In this document: piece by piece, positions 7,966-16,480 of the stretch
How positions within the stretch are numbered: the first letter of the stretch is position 1
Layout of the letters: every line of letters begins with the position of its first letter
From: Bacteroidota bacterium
GTDB taxonomy: Bacteria > Bacteroidota > Bacteroidia > Chitinophagales > Chitinophagaceae
NCBI GenBank assembly: GCA_018266575.1
Contig: JAFEAE010000016.1
Coordinates: forward strand, 62,001-126,000
Direction: 5' to 3'
DNA: 64,000 bases
Position numbers and translations under genes: made by a program
The notes under the pieces: model-generated
Seen by the model: the letters and a program-made list of their open reading frames with translations, nothing else
What the model was told of the DNA's origin: nothing
The model's database searches: none

Positions 7966-9162
7966 ATGAGCGCACCTGTTTTTGTTGCAGGCATCGGGAT
8001 CATTACAGCTATTGGCGATAACATAGCGGAAAACCTTGCTGCGCTTGAATCCGGGCGTGCAGGAATGGGCGACATCACTTTTCTTGAAACTATCCATCAA
8101 AAAAAACTTCCGGTTGCTGAAGTAAAACATAATAACGATCAGCTTGCAGAAAAAGCCGGGTTATCCAATCAAATCAGCCGCACCGCATTGTTGAGTACAA
8201 TTGCCGCTGAAGAAGCAATAAAAGATGCCGGCATAAAGAATTTTTCTTCATTAAGAACAGGTTTTATTTCTGCGAATACAGTTGGCGGAATGGATAAAAC
8301 AGAAAATTTTTTCCGTGAGTTTTTACATGATAATCAAAAAGGAAAACTCAGAAATGTAGTCAATCACGAATGTGGCGCTGCTACAGAAATTACGGCAGAT
8401 AAACTCGGTATAAAAAATTATGTGAGCACGATCAGCACGGCATGTTCTTCTTCTGCCAATTCTATTTTTTTTGGTGCAAGGTTAATCAAACAAAATATGC
8501 TTGATGTGGTAGTTGCCGGGGGTGTTGATTCGTTGACAAAATTTACATTGAACGGTTTCAATACGTTGATGATTCTGGATAGTGAATTCTGCAAACCTTT
8601 TGACGAAAACCGCAGAGGATTGAATTTGGGTGAAGGTGCTGGTTATGTTGTTTTGGTTTCGGAAAAAGTTGCGGCTTCCTTATCAAGAAAACCCTATTGC
8701 AAACTGGCAGGATATGCCAATGCGAATGATGCCTATCATCAAACTGCTTCTTCTCCGGATGGAACAGGTTCCTATCTTGCAATGACAGGAGCATTGAAAG
8801 AAGCGAACCTGCAGGCTGCCGATATTGATTATATTAATTTACACGGAACAGGAACGCAGAATAATGATATTGCTGAAGGAACAGCGATTAAAAGATTGTT
8901 TGACCCGTCATTTCCGAAAATGAGTTCTACAAAATCTTTTACAGGGCATACATTAGGTGCGAGTGGAGGAATTGAAGCAGTGTTTTCTGTACTGGCAATT
9001 GAACATGGAATTATTTATCCTAACCTTCGCTTTCATACACAAATGAAAGAATTGCCTTTTGCTCCGGAAACAAAATTTTTGAAAGGCCAGAAACTAAATA
9101 ATGTATTATCAAATTCATTTGGGTTTGGAGGGAATTGTTCGTCGTTGATTTTTTCGAGGTGA
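7966..9162 (+). CDS. Beta-ketoacyl-ACP synthase II-like
   Basis: A 398-residue ketosynthase with a complete triad: Cys160 in STACSSSANS, His293 in LHGTGT and His328 in TGHTLGASGG. It lies 2 bp after an ACP and upstream of a Cys-less homologue (9489), an arrangement like KS-alpha and chain-length factor in type II polyketide systems. The stop TGA (9160-9162) is the first unit of a TGAATGG tandem repeat. Confidence 0.93.
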   Translation: MSAPVFVAGIGIITAIGDNIAENLAALESGRAGMGDITFLETIHQKKLPVAEVKHNNDQLAEKAGLSNQISRTALLSTIAAEEAIKDAGIKNFSSLRTGFISANTVGGMDKTENFFREFLHDNQKGKLRNVVNHECGAATEITADKLGIKNYVSTISTACSSSANSIFFGARLIKQNMLDVVVAGGVDSLTKFTLNGFNTLMILDSEFCKPFDENRRGLNLGEGAGYVVLVSEKVAASLSRKPYCKLAGYANANDAYHQTASSPDGTGSYLAMTGALKEANLQAADIDYINLHGTGTQNNDIAEGTAIKRLFDPSFPKMSSTKSFTGHTLGASGGIEAVFSVLAIEHGIIYPNLRFHTQMKELPFAPETKFLKGQKLNNVLSNSFGFGGNCSSLIFSR

Positions 9163-9185
9163 ATGGTGAATGGTGAATGGTGAAT
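9160..9185 (+). repeat. Heptamer tandem repeat TGAATGG overlapping a stop codon
   Basis: TGAATGG occurs three times in tandem followed by TGAAT, and the first TGA is the ketosynthase stop codon. The same words (GTGAATGGTGA) appear in the right arm of the element inside hemC (55746-55780), read on the other strand. Confidence 0.75.
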
Positions 9186-9228
9186 TTTAAGCTGATTAAA
9201 TATTAGTAAGAAAAAATAGGATTAAAGA

Positions 9229-9267
9229 AATCGTACATCGTACATCTCAAATCGTACATTTTTGAAA
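9229..9267 (+). repeat. ATCGTACAT direct repeat, upstream copy
   Basis: Its 3' half (CATCTCAAATCGTACAT, then TTTTGAAA) is identical to 9470-9494, about 227 bp downstream. This copy is followed by GATGGTC instead of the gene. Confidence 0.75.
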
Positions 9268-9309
9268 GATGGTCAGACAAAAATACGAGACTTGCGGAGA
9301 AACCTAAAG

Positions 9310-9351
9310 CTCGATAGAATTGATGCAGTACAAGAGTGCGACGCAAGAATG
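9310..9351 (+). repeat. Dispersed repeat, copy 2, no palindrome
   Basis: CTCGATAGAATT, then CAGTACAAGAGTGCGAC joined directly to GCAAGAATG. It shows the uninterrupted junction at the point where copies 1 and 3 carry the 20-bp palindrome. Confidence 0.75.
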
Positions 9352-9462
9352 CCGAAGGGAGAACAAATGCTGATAACAGAAAATAAAAAATAATTGATTA
9401 GAAAGGAAAGGTCGAATATAAGAAATCGTACATCCGAAATCGGATATCGTAAATTATTAACA

Positions 9463-9494
9463 CATCGTACATCTCAAATCGTACATTTTTGAAA
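9463..9494 (+). repeat. ATCGTACAT direct repeat supplying a start codon
   Basis: CATCGTACAT and AATCGTACAT lie just upstream, and the TTTTTGAAA that ends the repeat contains TTG 9489-9491, the likely start of the ketosynthase-like gene. No ATG is available near the family's expected N-terminus. Confidence 0.65.
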
Positions 9495-10547
9495 ATTTAC
9501 ATCACTGCAACTGGTAATGTGTCGCCGCAAAAAACTTTCGGCGATGTTCCGTTCCTGACGGAGCCGGCGAGTTATTCAGGTAACCGCCTCAGTTGCGTTG
9601 AACCGGATTATAAAGAATTTATTGATGTAAAGCTGATACGCCGCATGAGCCGCATTATTAAAATGGGTGTGGCTGCAGGTTTCGCTTGTTTGAAAGAGGC
9701 GAATGTGGAAATTCCCGATGCAATTATTACCGGCACTGCATACGGTTGTTTGGAAGACACCGGGATTTTTTTAACCAAAATGGTGGAACAGCATGAAGAA
9801 ATGCTTTCACCAACAGCATTTATTCAATCGACACATAATACAGTTGGTGCTCAAATCGCGTTGATGATGCATTGCCATAATTACAACAATACATTTGTAC
9901 ATCGAGGGTTTTCATTTGAAAGTGCACTGCTTGACGCCATATTATTATTGAATGAGGGAAAGGCATCGAATGTGCTTGTTGGTGGCGTCGATGAAATTAT
10001 TAATGCAAGTCATACATTGCTTTCACGATTCGGTTTATATAAGCGTGAAAAAAAATCAAATACTGAGCTTTATTCTTCAAAAACAAAAGGAACAATTGCC
10101 GGTGAAGGCGCCGCATTTTTTTTATTATCGGGAGAATATAACGGAAATGATTATGCGGAGTTGCGTGCAATGACAACTTTTTACAAACCGGCCAACGAAA
10201 AAGAGATCGAAGAACAGATTCTATCTTTTTTAGAAGCACAGTCTGTAAATATTGCCGAAATAGATCTGGTAATTACGGGAAGAAACGGAGATAATAAAAA
10301 TGATGAAATTTATAATAGATTAGATAAATCTGTTTTCAAAAATATTGATACCGTTAATTACAAACATTTGTGCGGGGAATACCCTACTTCTTCAGCATTT
10401 GCATTGTGGCTTGCCGCAAACATTATTAAGAGAAATGAAATTCCGCCGGTAACCGGTTCTTTTAAAAAAGGAAAGATCAAAACTGTGCTGGTATATAATA
10501 ATTATCTCGGCATTCATCATTCATTATTTTTGTTATCTGCATGTTGA
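9489..10547 (+). CDS. Cys-less ketosynthase-like protein (chain-length-factor-like)
   Basis: A 352-residue protein that starts MKIYITATGNVSP, a typical ketosynthase N-terminus, if the TTG at 9489 is used. FIQSTHNTVGAQIAL (111-125) is the helix before the nucleophile; the following segment reads NTFVHRGFSFES, with no Cys at the active site. GEGAAFFLL and later motifs keep the fold. It is probably the non-catalytic partner of the ketosynthase at 7966. It overlaps the next gene by 7 bp. Confidence 0.82.
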   Translation: MKIYITATGNVSPQKTFGDVPFLTEPASYSGNRLSCVEPDYKEFIDVKLIRRMSRIIKMGVAAGFACLKEANVEIPDAIITGTAYGCLEDTGIFLTKMVEQHEEMLSPTAFIQSTHNTVGAQIALMMHCHNYNNTFVHRGFSFESALLDAILLLNEGKASNVLVGGVDEIINASHTLLSRFGLYKREKKSNTELYSSKTKGTIAGEGAAFFLLSGEYNGNDYAELRAMTTFYKPANEKEIEEQILSFLEAQSVNIAEIDLVITGRNGDNKNDEIYNRLDKSVFKNIDTVNYKHLCGEYPTSSAFALWLAANIIKRNEIPPVTGSFKKGKIKTVLVYNNYLGIHHSLFLLSAC

Positions 10548-11314
10548 ATTTCAGGAATACAACTGTTTTATTTGTGTTGCTGCTCGTCGTTTTGATGGTG
10601 CTGAATTTTTACATGCACATCCCTGTTTTTATTTACATAGCGCTGGCATTGATCTATTCCTTTATACTTTTCCTCGGAAGTTATTTTATACAGTTGAATT
10701 TTTACATCAAAGCGATTTGTAAAAGTGAAACAACTAAAAAAGAAATTGCACTGAGTTTTGATGACGGCCCTGCTGTTTCATTTTCTCCTGAGATTTTAAA
10801 TGTGTTAGAAGAGCATAATGTTAAAGTTGCTTTTTTCTGCATTGGCAACCGCATCGAAGGGAATGAAAAAATTGTTCGTGATATGTATGAGCAAGGCCAC
10901 GTGATCGGCAACCATAGTTTTTCGCATCATTTCTGGTTCGATCTTTTTTCATCCAAAAAAATGCTGGCAGATATGAAGCAGATGAATGAAAGAATGAAAG
11001 ATGTTATTGGAGTCGCACCAAAATTATTTCGTCCGCCTTATGGTGTTACCAACCCGAATTTGAAAAAAGCTATTATAAAAGGAGATTATACGACGATCGG
11101 ATGGAATGTCCGTAGCATGGATACTGTAATTAATGATGAAAAAAAACTGGTTGAAAAAATGAAGAAGGCAATTTCCCCCGGAGCAATTATTTTATTTCAC
11201 GATACAAGTAAAACCACATTGAATATTCTACCTGAGTTTATCAAATATGTTAAAGCTGAAGGCTACTCTATAACACGATTGGATAAAATGCTTAACTTGA
11301 ATCCGTATGCGTAA
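10541..11314 (+). CDS. NodB-type polysaccharide deacetylase, membrane-anchored
   Basis: A 257-residue protein with hydrophobic N-terminal segments (about 8-50), then a NodB domain: SFDDGP (motif 1), GNHSFSH (metal-binding histidines), RPPYG (motif 3) and ILFHD (motif 5). The family removes acetyl groups from N-acetylated sugars by metal-dependent hydrolysis at the cell surface. Its role in a polyene cluster is unclear; it may act on a head group or linker. It overlaps both neighbours (7 bp and 8 bp), so it belongs to the operon. Confidence 0.85.
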   Translation: MLNFRNTTVLFVLLLVVLMVLNFYMHIPVFIYIALALIYSFILFLGSYFIQLNFYIKAICKSETTKKEIALSFDDGPAVSFSPEILNVLEEHNVKVAFFCIGNRIEGNEKIVRDMYEQGHVIGNHSFSHHFWFDLFSSKKMLADMKQMNERMKDVIGVAPKLFRPPYGVTNPNLKKAIIKGDYTTIGWNVRSMDTVINDEKKLVEKMKKAISPGAIILFHDTSKTTLNILPEFIKYVKAEGYSITRLDKMLNLNPYA

Positions 11315-11942
11315 TTATTTGTTTTTAATAACGATGATTGTATTGTGCAAAGCCGCATCAGCACAATATCCCGGCTATTCCCGCATAACCGATATTACAA
11401 AATTCAAAGAAACATTTTCTGCTGCATCGCAAAAAATAGCTTCTATAAAAAGTGATTTTGTACAGGAGAAAAACCTGAGCATGTTGTCGGAAAAAATCAC
11501 ATCAAAAGGAAAGTTCTGGTTCAAGAAAGATAACCTTGTACGCATGGAATACAACCAGCCTTTTCAATACCTGATGATCATTAATAAAAACAATGTGTTC
11601 ATTAAAGACGGGCAAAAAGAAAATAAAGTTTCTACAACATCAAACAAATTATTTCAACAGATCAACAAAATAACTGTTGATTGTGTGCAAGGCACAGCAC
11701 TGGATAATACCGATTTTAAATTCTCCGTTTTTGAGAATGAAAAAAATTATCTCGTAGAATTAATCCCCGTTGCCAAAAACCTGAAAGAGTATTTTAAGAG
11801 CATTAATATTTTTGTTGATAAAAAAGATTATTCCGTGAACAAGTTGGATATGCGGGAGCTTTCCGGCGATAATACGGTGATTAGTTTCATCAATAAAGAA
11901 CTGAACGTAACCATTCCTGATGCGCAATTTGCTATACATTAG
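11307..11942 (+). CDS. LolA-like outer-membrane carrier protein
   Basis: A 211-residue protein with a signal peptide (MRNYLFLITMIVLCKAASAQ) and a LolA-type body: FVQEKNLSMLSEKITSKGKFWFKK and NLVRMEYNQPF are the first strands of the half-barrel. LolA-like proteins carry a hydrophobic cargo across the periplasm. In aryl-polyene clusters this gene is normally present and is presumed to carry the pigment lipid to the outer membrane. It overlaps its neighbours by 8 and 23 bp. Confidence 0.85.
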   Translation: MRNYLFLITMIVLCKAASAQYPGYSRITDITKFKETFSAASQKIASIKSDFVQEKNLSMLSEKITSKGKFWFKKDNLVRMEYNQPFQYLMIINKNNVFIKDGQKENKVSTTSNKLFQQINKITVDCVQGTALDNTDFKFSVFENEKNYLVELIPVAKNLKEYFKSINIFVDKKDYSVNKLDMRELSGDNTVISFINKELNVTIPDAQFAIH

Positions 11943-12537
11943 TTGCATAGTTGTTTTAACAGGTTGCACATCGTTGTATAGCAACCTGCAAAAAACAAAA
12001 GCAGATGTTGGTTGCCTGGAAAAATTCAGACCAAAATTTTCTTCAACACTATACAGCGCAAGCATTGATGTGGTGGGCAAACATTTAAGCGGTTTACTGA
12101 TCTTTAAAAAAATGCCGGATAGCAGCACACGTATTGTTTTTTCCAGCGAAACCGGTTTTACTTTTTTTGATTTTGAATTTTCTGCAGATGGAAATTTTTT
12201 AGTCCATTCCATCATCAAGCAAATGAATAAAAAACCGGTGATAAAAACGTTGCGGAAAGATTTTGAGTTGATATTAATGCAGGGACTCGAAAATAAAAAT
12301 GCTTATGCGTTAAAAGATAGTTCACTCATTTATATTGCATTTCCACAAGCTAATGGTTTTTATTATTACGTAACCAATACTTCATGTACGGAGTTGGTAG
12401 AAATGCAACGTGCATCCAAAAGAAAAGTAGTGGTAGAAGCGGTTATGAAAAATTTTGTGAATAATATTCCGGATACGATCAGTTTTTCACATAAAAAATT
12501 CAACTTTGAAATCGGGTTGAAATATTTACAGCGATAA
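11920..12537 (+). CDS. Lipoprotein of unknown function
   Basis: A 205-residue protein with a lipoprotein signal peptide: VLTGC places the lipidated Cys at residue 16. No catalytic motif was recognised. Position between a LolA-like carrier and a dehydratase suggests an envelope role in pigment delivery. Residues SCTELVEMQ (bases 12381-12407) look like a decayed copy of a widespread short repeat whose usual translation is CTELVEV. It overlaps the previous gene by 23 bp and the next by 1 bp. Confidence 0.78.
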   Translation: MRNLLYISCIVVLTGCTSLYSNLQKTKADVGCLEKFRPKFSSTLYSASIDVVGKHLSGLLIFKKMPDSSTRIVFSSETGFTFFDFEFSADGNFLVHSIIKQMNKKPVIKTLRKDFELILMQGLENKNAYALKDSSLIYIAFPQANGFYYYVTNTSCTELVEMQRASKRKVVVEAVMKNFVNNIPDTISFSHKKFNFEIGLKYLQR

Positions 12538-12902
12538 TGTTACAGGGAAATTTTTTTACGATAACATCCATTGCACGCGAGAACATTTCGGTGAAAGCTG
12601 TGCTTGAACTTAACCCTGCGCATGATATTTTTAAAGGGCATTTTCCCGAAACGCCAGTGGTGCCCGGTGTTTGCATGTTGCAAATGCTAAAAGAGGTAAT
12701 GGAAAATATTTTAGAGAAAGAGATCACGCTAAAAACTGCAGCACACCTGAAATTTCTTACTGTCATCAATCCCACTGAAACGAAGATCATTCAGCTTGAG
12801 TTTAAATATATTCTTACTGAAAACAAAGAGGTGAGTGTAACAGGTTCTTTATTTAATAATGGCGTTGTTTATTTTAAATGCAAGGGGCTGTTTACATTCT
12901 AA
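12537..12902 (+). CDS. Hot-dog 3-hydroxyacyl-ACP dehydratase (FabZ-like)
   Basis: A 121-residue single hot-dog protein with the FabA/FabZ signature FKGHFPETPVVPGV, including the catalytic His region, followed by MLQMLKEVMEN. It is the second dehydratase of the cluster and the last gene in this direction. Its start overlaps the previous stop (TAATG). No ketoreductase gene was seen in the window, so that step must be encoded to the left or elsewhere. Confidence 0.85.
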   Translation: MLQGNFFTITSIARENISVKAVLELNPAHDIFKGHFPETPVVPGVCMLQMLKEVMENILEKEITLKTAAHLKFLTVINPTETKIIQLEFKYILTENKEVSVTGSLFNNGVVYFKCKGLFTF

Positions 12903-12913
12903 GAGAGAAAATA

Positions 12914-13000
12914 TCTGACGTGAGAGGTGAAACGTGAGGCGTGAAAGATTTTGCATTGCTAACTTCTGACGTTTCACGTTTCACGTTTCACCTCTCCGCG
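12914..13000. repeat. Paired-arm inverted repeat between convergent genes
   Basis: The left arm (12914-12947) contains GAGAGGTGAAACGTGA and the right arm (12963-13000) contains TTTCACGTTTCACCTCTC. The words are GTGAAAC and GTTTCAC repeats. The antiporter's stop codon (12974-12976) and last eight codons are inside the right arm. Confidence 0.8.
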
Positions 13001-14398
13001 TTCCTCCGCAAAATACCTATTAATAATATCCAATGCAGGACCGGTCATGAATGTTGTAATGAGCGCCATCAACACCAGCATGGCAAATATTTGTGCAGAA
13101 AGAATTCCAAGGTCATAACCAATATTCAACACTATCAATTCCATCAAACCCCTTGTATTCATTAAGGCGCCGATGGATAAACTATCTTTCCAATTCTGTC
13201 CTGTTATTTTTGCAGCGAATGTGCTGCCGCCAAATTTTCCGGCAATTGCAGTAGCAGTCACCATCATGCAAACCATCCACAAATGCGCATTATTCAACAA
13301 GCCGATTTGAGTGCGCAAGCCTGTATACGCAAAAAATAACGGGAGCAAAAGTACCACGCTGACATCTTCTATTTTATCAATAATTATTTGCCTGAAACCG
13401 GAAGATACGGGCATGATCACACCTGCAAGAAAAGCGCCGAACAATGCGTGTATACCGATCAGTTCCGCAACATAGGCTGATAAAATCAGTATCATAAACA
13501 AAATAGCGATCATTGATTTTTTCAGTATACCTGTCTGAGCATATTTCTTTTCTAATATTCCAAGCAATGGTTTTATAACAAAAAACATGATGCAGACATA
13601 CAATACAACAATTGCAATAGTAAACAATGTTCCGGCAGATGAGCCTGCTTTTACAACAGCAATTACCGCAGCAAGAATGCACCATGCTGTTACATCATCA
13701 GACGCAGCACAGGTTATCGCCAGTATTCCAAGATTTGTTTTGGTAAGATTACGTTCACGTATAATACGTGCCAGCACAGGAAAAGCGGTAATACTCATGG
13801 CAATCCCCATAAATAATGCAAATGATAAAAACGAAATATTTGCTGGTGCAAATTCTTCGAATATAAAATAAGCAAGCCCGGTTCCCAGTGCATACGGGAT
13901 AATGATGCTTGCATGGCTGATCACAACCGCACCGAAAGCCTGTTGACGGATAACACTAATATCCAGCTCCATACCGATCACGAACATGAATAATATTAAA
14001 CCGATCTGGCTAAGAAACTGCAATGTCCCCAATGATTCGGGCGGAAAAATAAAATGAGAAATACCAGGGAAAAGTAATCCTAATGCAGATGGGCCTAATA
14101 ATATTCCGGCAACGATCTCCCCGATCACGGCAGGTTGTTTTATCTTCCCAAAAACAAAACCAAAAAAACGTGCCGCGATAATAATCACAACAATTTGCAA
14201 AAGCAAAACCGGCAACGGGTGTGAAAGGTTGCCTGCAATGGTATTTTTGAAAACAGAAAAATTACCTGCGGCCGTTGAATTTTCTTTTGCAACAGAAATC
14301 TTTTCCAGCAACTGCCCGTTTTTTAAAATAAAATAAATTGCTGAGCCGAATGCAGCAAGAATAATAATGTAGAAAAGTAATATGGCTTTTTTCTTCAT
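12974..14398 (-). CDS. CPA2-family cation:proton antiporter (Na_H_Exchanger)
   Basis: A 474-residue integral membrane protein with about 13 hydrophobic segments. VIGEIVAGILLGPSALGLL is the conserved second-helix motif and ASDDVTAW carries the paired acidic residues of the transport site. It would exchange Na+ or K+ for protons across the inner membrane. ATG at 14398 is chosen over an upstream in-frame TTG (14413). The C-terminal residues RGEVKRET are encoded by an inverted-repeat arm. The HIT gene lies just upstream, probably in one transcript. Confidence 0.88.
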   Translation of the reverse strand: MKKKAILLFYIIILAAFGSAIYFILKNGQLLEKISVAKENSTAAGNFSVFKNTIAGNLSHPLPVLLLQIVVIIIAARFFGFVFGKIKQPAVIGEIVAGILLGPSALGLLFPGISHFIFPPESLGTLQFLSQIGLILFMFVIGMELDISVIRQQAFGAVVISHASIIIPYALGTGLAYFIFEEFAPANISFLSFALFMGIAMSITAFPVLARIIRERNLTKTNLGILAITCAASDDVTAWCILAAVIAVVKAGSSAGTLFTIAIVVLYVCIMFFVIKPLLGILEKKYAQTGILKKSMIAILFMILILSAYVAELIGIHALFGAFLAGVIMPVSSGFRQIIIDKIEDVSVVLLLPLFFAYTGLRTQIGLLNNAHLWMVCMMVTATAIAGKFGGSTFAAKITGQNWKDSLSIGALMNTRGLMELIVLNIGYDLGILSAQIFAMLVLMALITTFMTGPALDIINRYFAEERGEVKRET

Positions 14399-14421
14399 TG
14401 AAAAAAATAACAACGGATTAA

Positions 14422-14811
14422 TTAAAGATGCTTTATTATTTTTTCCTGGACGGATTTTAATTCTTCCGCACTTAATTTTAATTTACCCCGGGTGAAATTG
14501 AGATCGTCTGCGCTATTAATTGGTATAAGGTGCAGGTGCGCATGTGGCACTTCCAAACCCACTACAGAAACGCCACACCGGTTACAGTCAAACGCTTTTT
14601 CAATGGCATGTGCAATTGGTTTTGCAAAAGTCAGTATGGATGATAAATAATCATCCGGCATATCAAAAAATTTATCGGTTTCTATTTTTGGTACAACTAA
14701 TACATGCCCTTCGCATAATGGAAAAATGTCGAGAAATGCATAAAAATTTTTGTCTTCCGCAATCTTATAGCTTGGAATTTCTCCTTTGATAATTTTAGAA
14801 AAAATGGTCAT
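14422..14811 (-). CDS. HIT-family nucleotide hydrolase
   Basis: A 129-residue protein with the histidine triad HAHLHLIPI near the C-terminus and the N-terminal IFSKIIKGEIPSYKIAED typical of bacterial HIT proteins. These hydrolyse AMP from adenosine 5'-phosphoramidates or similar compounds in the cytosol. Length is normal. It lies downstream of greA on the same strand, separated by a perfect 12-bp stem. Confidence 0.92.
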   Translation of the reverse strand: MTIFSKIIKGEIPSYKIAEDKNFYAFLDIFPLCEGHVLVVPKIETDKFFDMPDDYLSSILTFAKPIAHAIEKAFDCNRCGVSVVGLEVPHAHLHLIPINSADDLNFTRGKLKLSAEELKSVQEKIIKHL

Positions 14812-14824
14812 GGCAGAAAATTAA

Positions 14825-14869
14825 AAATCCTACATTAAAAATGATAATTGCATTTCAAATGTAGGATTT
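14825..14869 (-). terminator. Stem-loop downstream of greA
   Basis: AAATCCTACATT (14825-14836) and AATGTAGGATTT (14858-14869) are exact reverse complements with a 21-bp loop. On the minus strand the stem is followed by TTTTTAATTTT. It lies 22 bp after the greA stop and may end or attenuate transcription into the HIT gene. Confidence 0.55.
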
Positions 14870-14890
14870 ACAGAAACAAGTCAGTTCAAC

Positions 14891-15364
14891 TTAAATAGTA
14901 ATATTATCTATTTTAAATTTGATAATTCCTGCGGGTACCTGCACTTCGGCAACATCGCCAATTTGTTTTCCAAGTAAGCCCTTTCCTATCGGTGAAGAAA
15001 CCGAAATTTTTCCAAGCTTCAGGTCGGCTTCTTTTTCAGACACCAAATGGTAGGTAACCTGCTTTTTTACATTCAGGTTTGTTACAGTAACCTTGGTTAG
15101 TATTGACACTTTACTGGTATCAATACTTCCTTCGTCGATGATACGTGCATTCGCCAGATCGCCTTCTAGTTTCTGAATTTTAGCCTCCAGCAAACCCTGG
15201 GCTTCCTTTGCGGCATCGTATTCTGCATTTTCCCGAAGGTCGCCTTTTTCGCGGGCCTCGGCAATGGCCCTTGAAGCAGCAGGGCGTTCTACGGCTTTTA
15301 ATCGTTGAAGTTCAACACGCAATTGTTCCAATGCGTCTTTAGTAAAATAATTTACTCCACTCAT
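14891..15364 (-). CDS. greA: Transcription elongation factor GreA
   Basis: A 157-residue protein of normal GreA length. The N-terminal coiled-coil hairpin carries [20 protein letters not shown] at its tip, with the acidic residues that reach into the RNA polymerase secondary channel. The C-terminal FKBP-like domain has [12 protein letters not shown]. It rescues backtracked polymerase by stimulating transcript cleavage. A terminator hairpin separates it from the upstream dehydrogenase gene, so it probably has its own promoter. Confidence 0.97.
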   Translation of the reverse strand: MSGVNYFTKDALEQLRVELQRLKAVERPAASRAIAEAREKGDLRENAEYDAAKEAQGLLEAKIQKLEGDLANARIIDEGSIDTSKVSILTKVTVTNLNVKKQVTYHLVSEKEADLKLGKISVSSPIGKGLLGKQIGDVAEVQVPAGIIKFKIDNITI

Positions 15365-15384
15365 AAATCCTCCTTTTCTTCGTT

Positions 15385-15431
15385 TATAAAAAAGAAAAAA
15401 AATACAACGCCCCAGGGAACCTGAAGCGTTG
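15385..15431 (-). terminator. Intrinsic terminator upstream of greA
   Basis: On the minus strand CAACGC (from 15431 down) pairs with GCGTTG across an inner stem containing CAGG/CCTGG-like bases, followed by a run of eight T interrupted once. It lies about 110 bp after the dehydrogenase stop and before the greA start. Confidence 0.7.
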
Positions 15432-15538
15432 CATTATTTATGTAAAGATAGACTTTTTTTGAAAAGAAAAGAAGTGAGGCAAAAGGTATAAGGTATTAGG
15501 TTTAAAAATGCCAACAGTCCATGATTAGTTGGTTTGAG

Positions 15539-16471
15539 TTAGATGCCAAGTTTATCGAGGACGACCTTTGCCATTTTGTAAAAAGCTTCGTGGCTATAGC
15601 CGGCAATATGCGGCGTGATGATCACATTTTCGCGACTAAGCAACCAGTCGAGTTGATTTTTTTCTTCGAGGGAATAGGATTCGAGCTTCTCGTTTTCCAA
15701 AACATCCAATGCCGCACCTGCAATTTTTTCATTTTTCAATGCATTGATAATGGCAGACGTATCATGCACTTTTCCCCGGGAAGCATTGATGAAATATGGC
15801 TTTGCCTGAAGTGCATTAAAGAAAGCATCGTTCGCCATGTGAAAAGTTTCATCTGTAAGCGGCAGGTGAAAACTTACCGCATCTGCATAGCGGGCTATCT
15901 GGTCCATACTCGCTTCACGCACATTGCCTTTTGCAAAACCGAATTTGTATTTGTCGTAAGCAAGAATGGTCACATCGAATGATGAAAGCAATTTTGCTAA
16001 CGAACTTCCTGTATTTCCGAAACCTATTATACCAACAGTTTTTCCGGATAGCTCCGTTCCGCGGTTGGCATCGCGTATCCATTTCCCTTCTTTGATCTCA
16101 TTGTTCGATGATGAAATTTTATTCATCAGGTTCAGCAACATCCCGAGCACATGTTCTGCAACGGCATTGCGGTTTCCTTCAGGGCTGCTTACACATTTTA
16201 TATTTTTCTTTTCTGCATATTCCACATCAATTAATTCCATACCGCTTCCCAAACGCCCGATCCATTTTAACGCGGGTGCTTTATCAATGATATTTTTATC
16301 GATCTTCAATCGTGTGGTAACGATCAATCCTTCCGCATCTTTTATTTCATTCTGCAATTCTTCATAGCTGATCTGTGGTTTAAGCAACATGGTATAACCG
16401 AAATTGGTGAGCCGTTCAACCAGGTATTCATGCACTTTAGCGGTTATTATTGCTTTTTTTATCATTGTCAT
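15539..16471 (-). CDS. D-isomer-specific 2-hydroxyacid dehydrogenase (SerA-like)
   Basis: A 310-residue NAD-dependent dehydrogenase. The N-terminal substrate half begins [13 protein letters not shown]. The Rossmann motif [17 protein letters not shown] is at about 148-164, and the later ITPHIAGYS holds the catalytic His. It lacks a C-terminal ACT domain, so it is a short-form 3-phosphoglycerate or related 2-hydroxyacid dehydrogenase; the substrate is not settled by sequence. It starts 9 bp after rsmA. The start may be the second ATG (16465). Confidence 0.88.
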   Translation of the reverse strand: MTMIKKAIITAKVHEYLVERLTNFGYTMLLKPQISYEELQNEIKDAEGLIVTTRLKIDKNIIDKAPALKWIGRLGSGMELIDVEYAEKKNIKCVSSPEGNRNAVAEHVLGMLLNLMNKISSSNNEIKEGKWIRDANRGTELSGKTVGIIGFGNTGSSLAKLLSSFDVTILAYDKYKFGFAKGNVREASMDQIARYADAVSFHLPLTDETFHMANDAFFNALQAKPYFINASRGKVHDTSAIINALKNEKIAGAALDVLENEKLESYSLEEKNQLDWLLSRENVIITPHIAGYSHEAFYKMAKVVLDKLGI

Positions 16472-16480
16472 CTATCTCGT

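Larger units (their letters stand above)
9163..9488. other. Gene-free 326-bp stretch with three repeat types
   Basis: No coding potential seen. It contains the end of the TGAATGG tandem repeat, two copies of the ATCGTACAT repeat (9229-9267 and 9463-9494) and dispersed-repeat copy 2 (9310-9351). The second ATCGTACAT copy runs into the TTG start of the next gene. Confidence 0.7.

Noticed and set aside
13587-13871. 94-codon open frame opposite the antiporter gene
   Set aside because: It is antisense to conserved transmembrane helices and has no independent support.
15521-15982. 153-codon open frame opposite the dehydrogenase
   Set aside because: It is antisense to a well-conserved Rossmann enzyme; only the minus frame makes sense.
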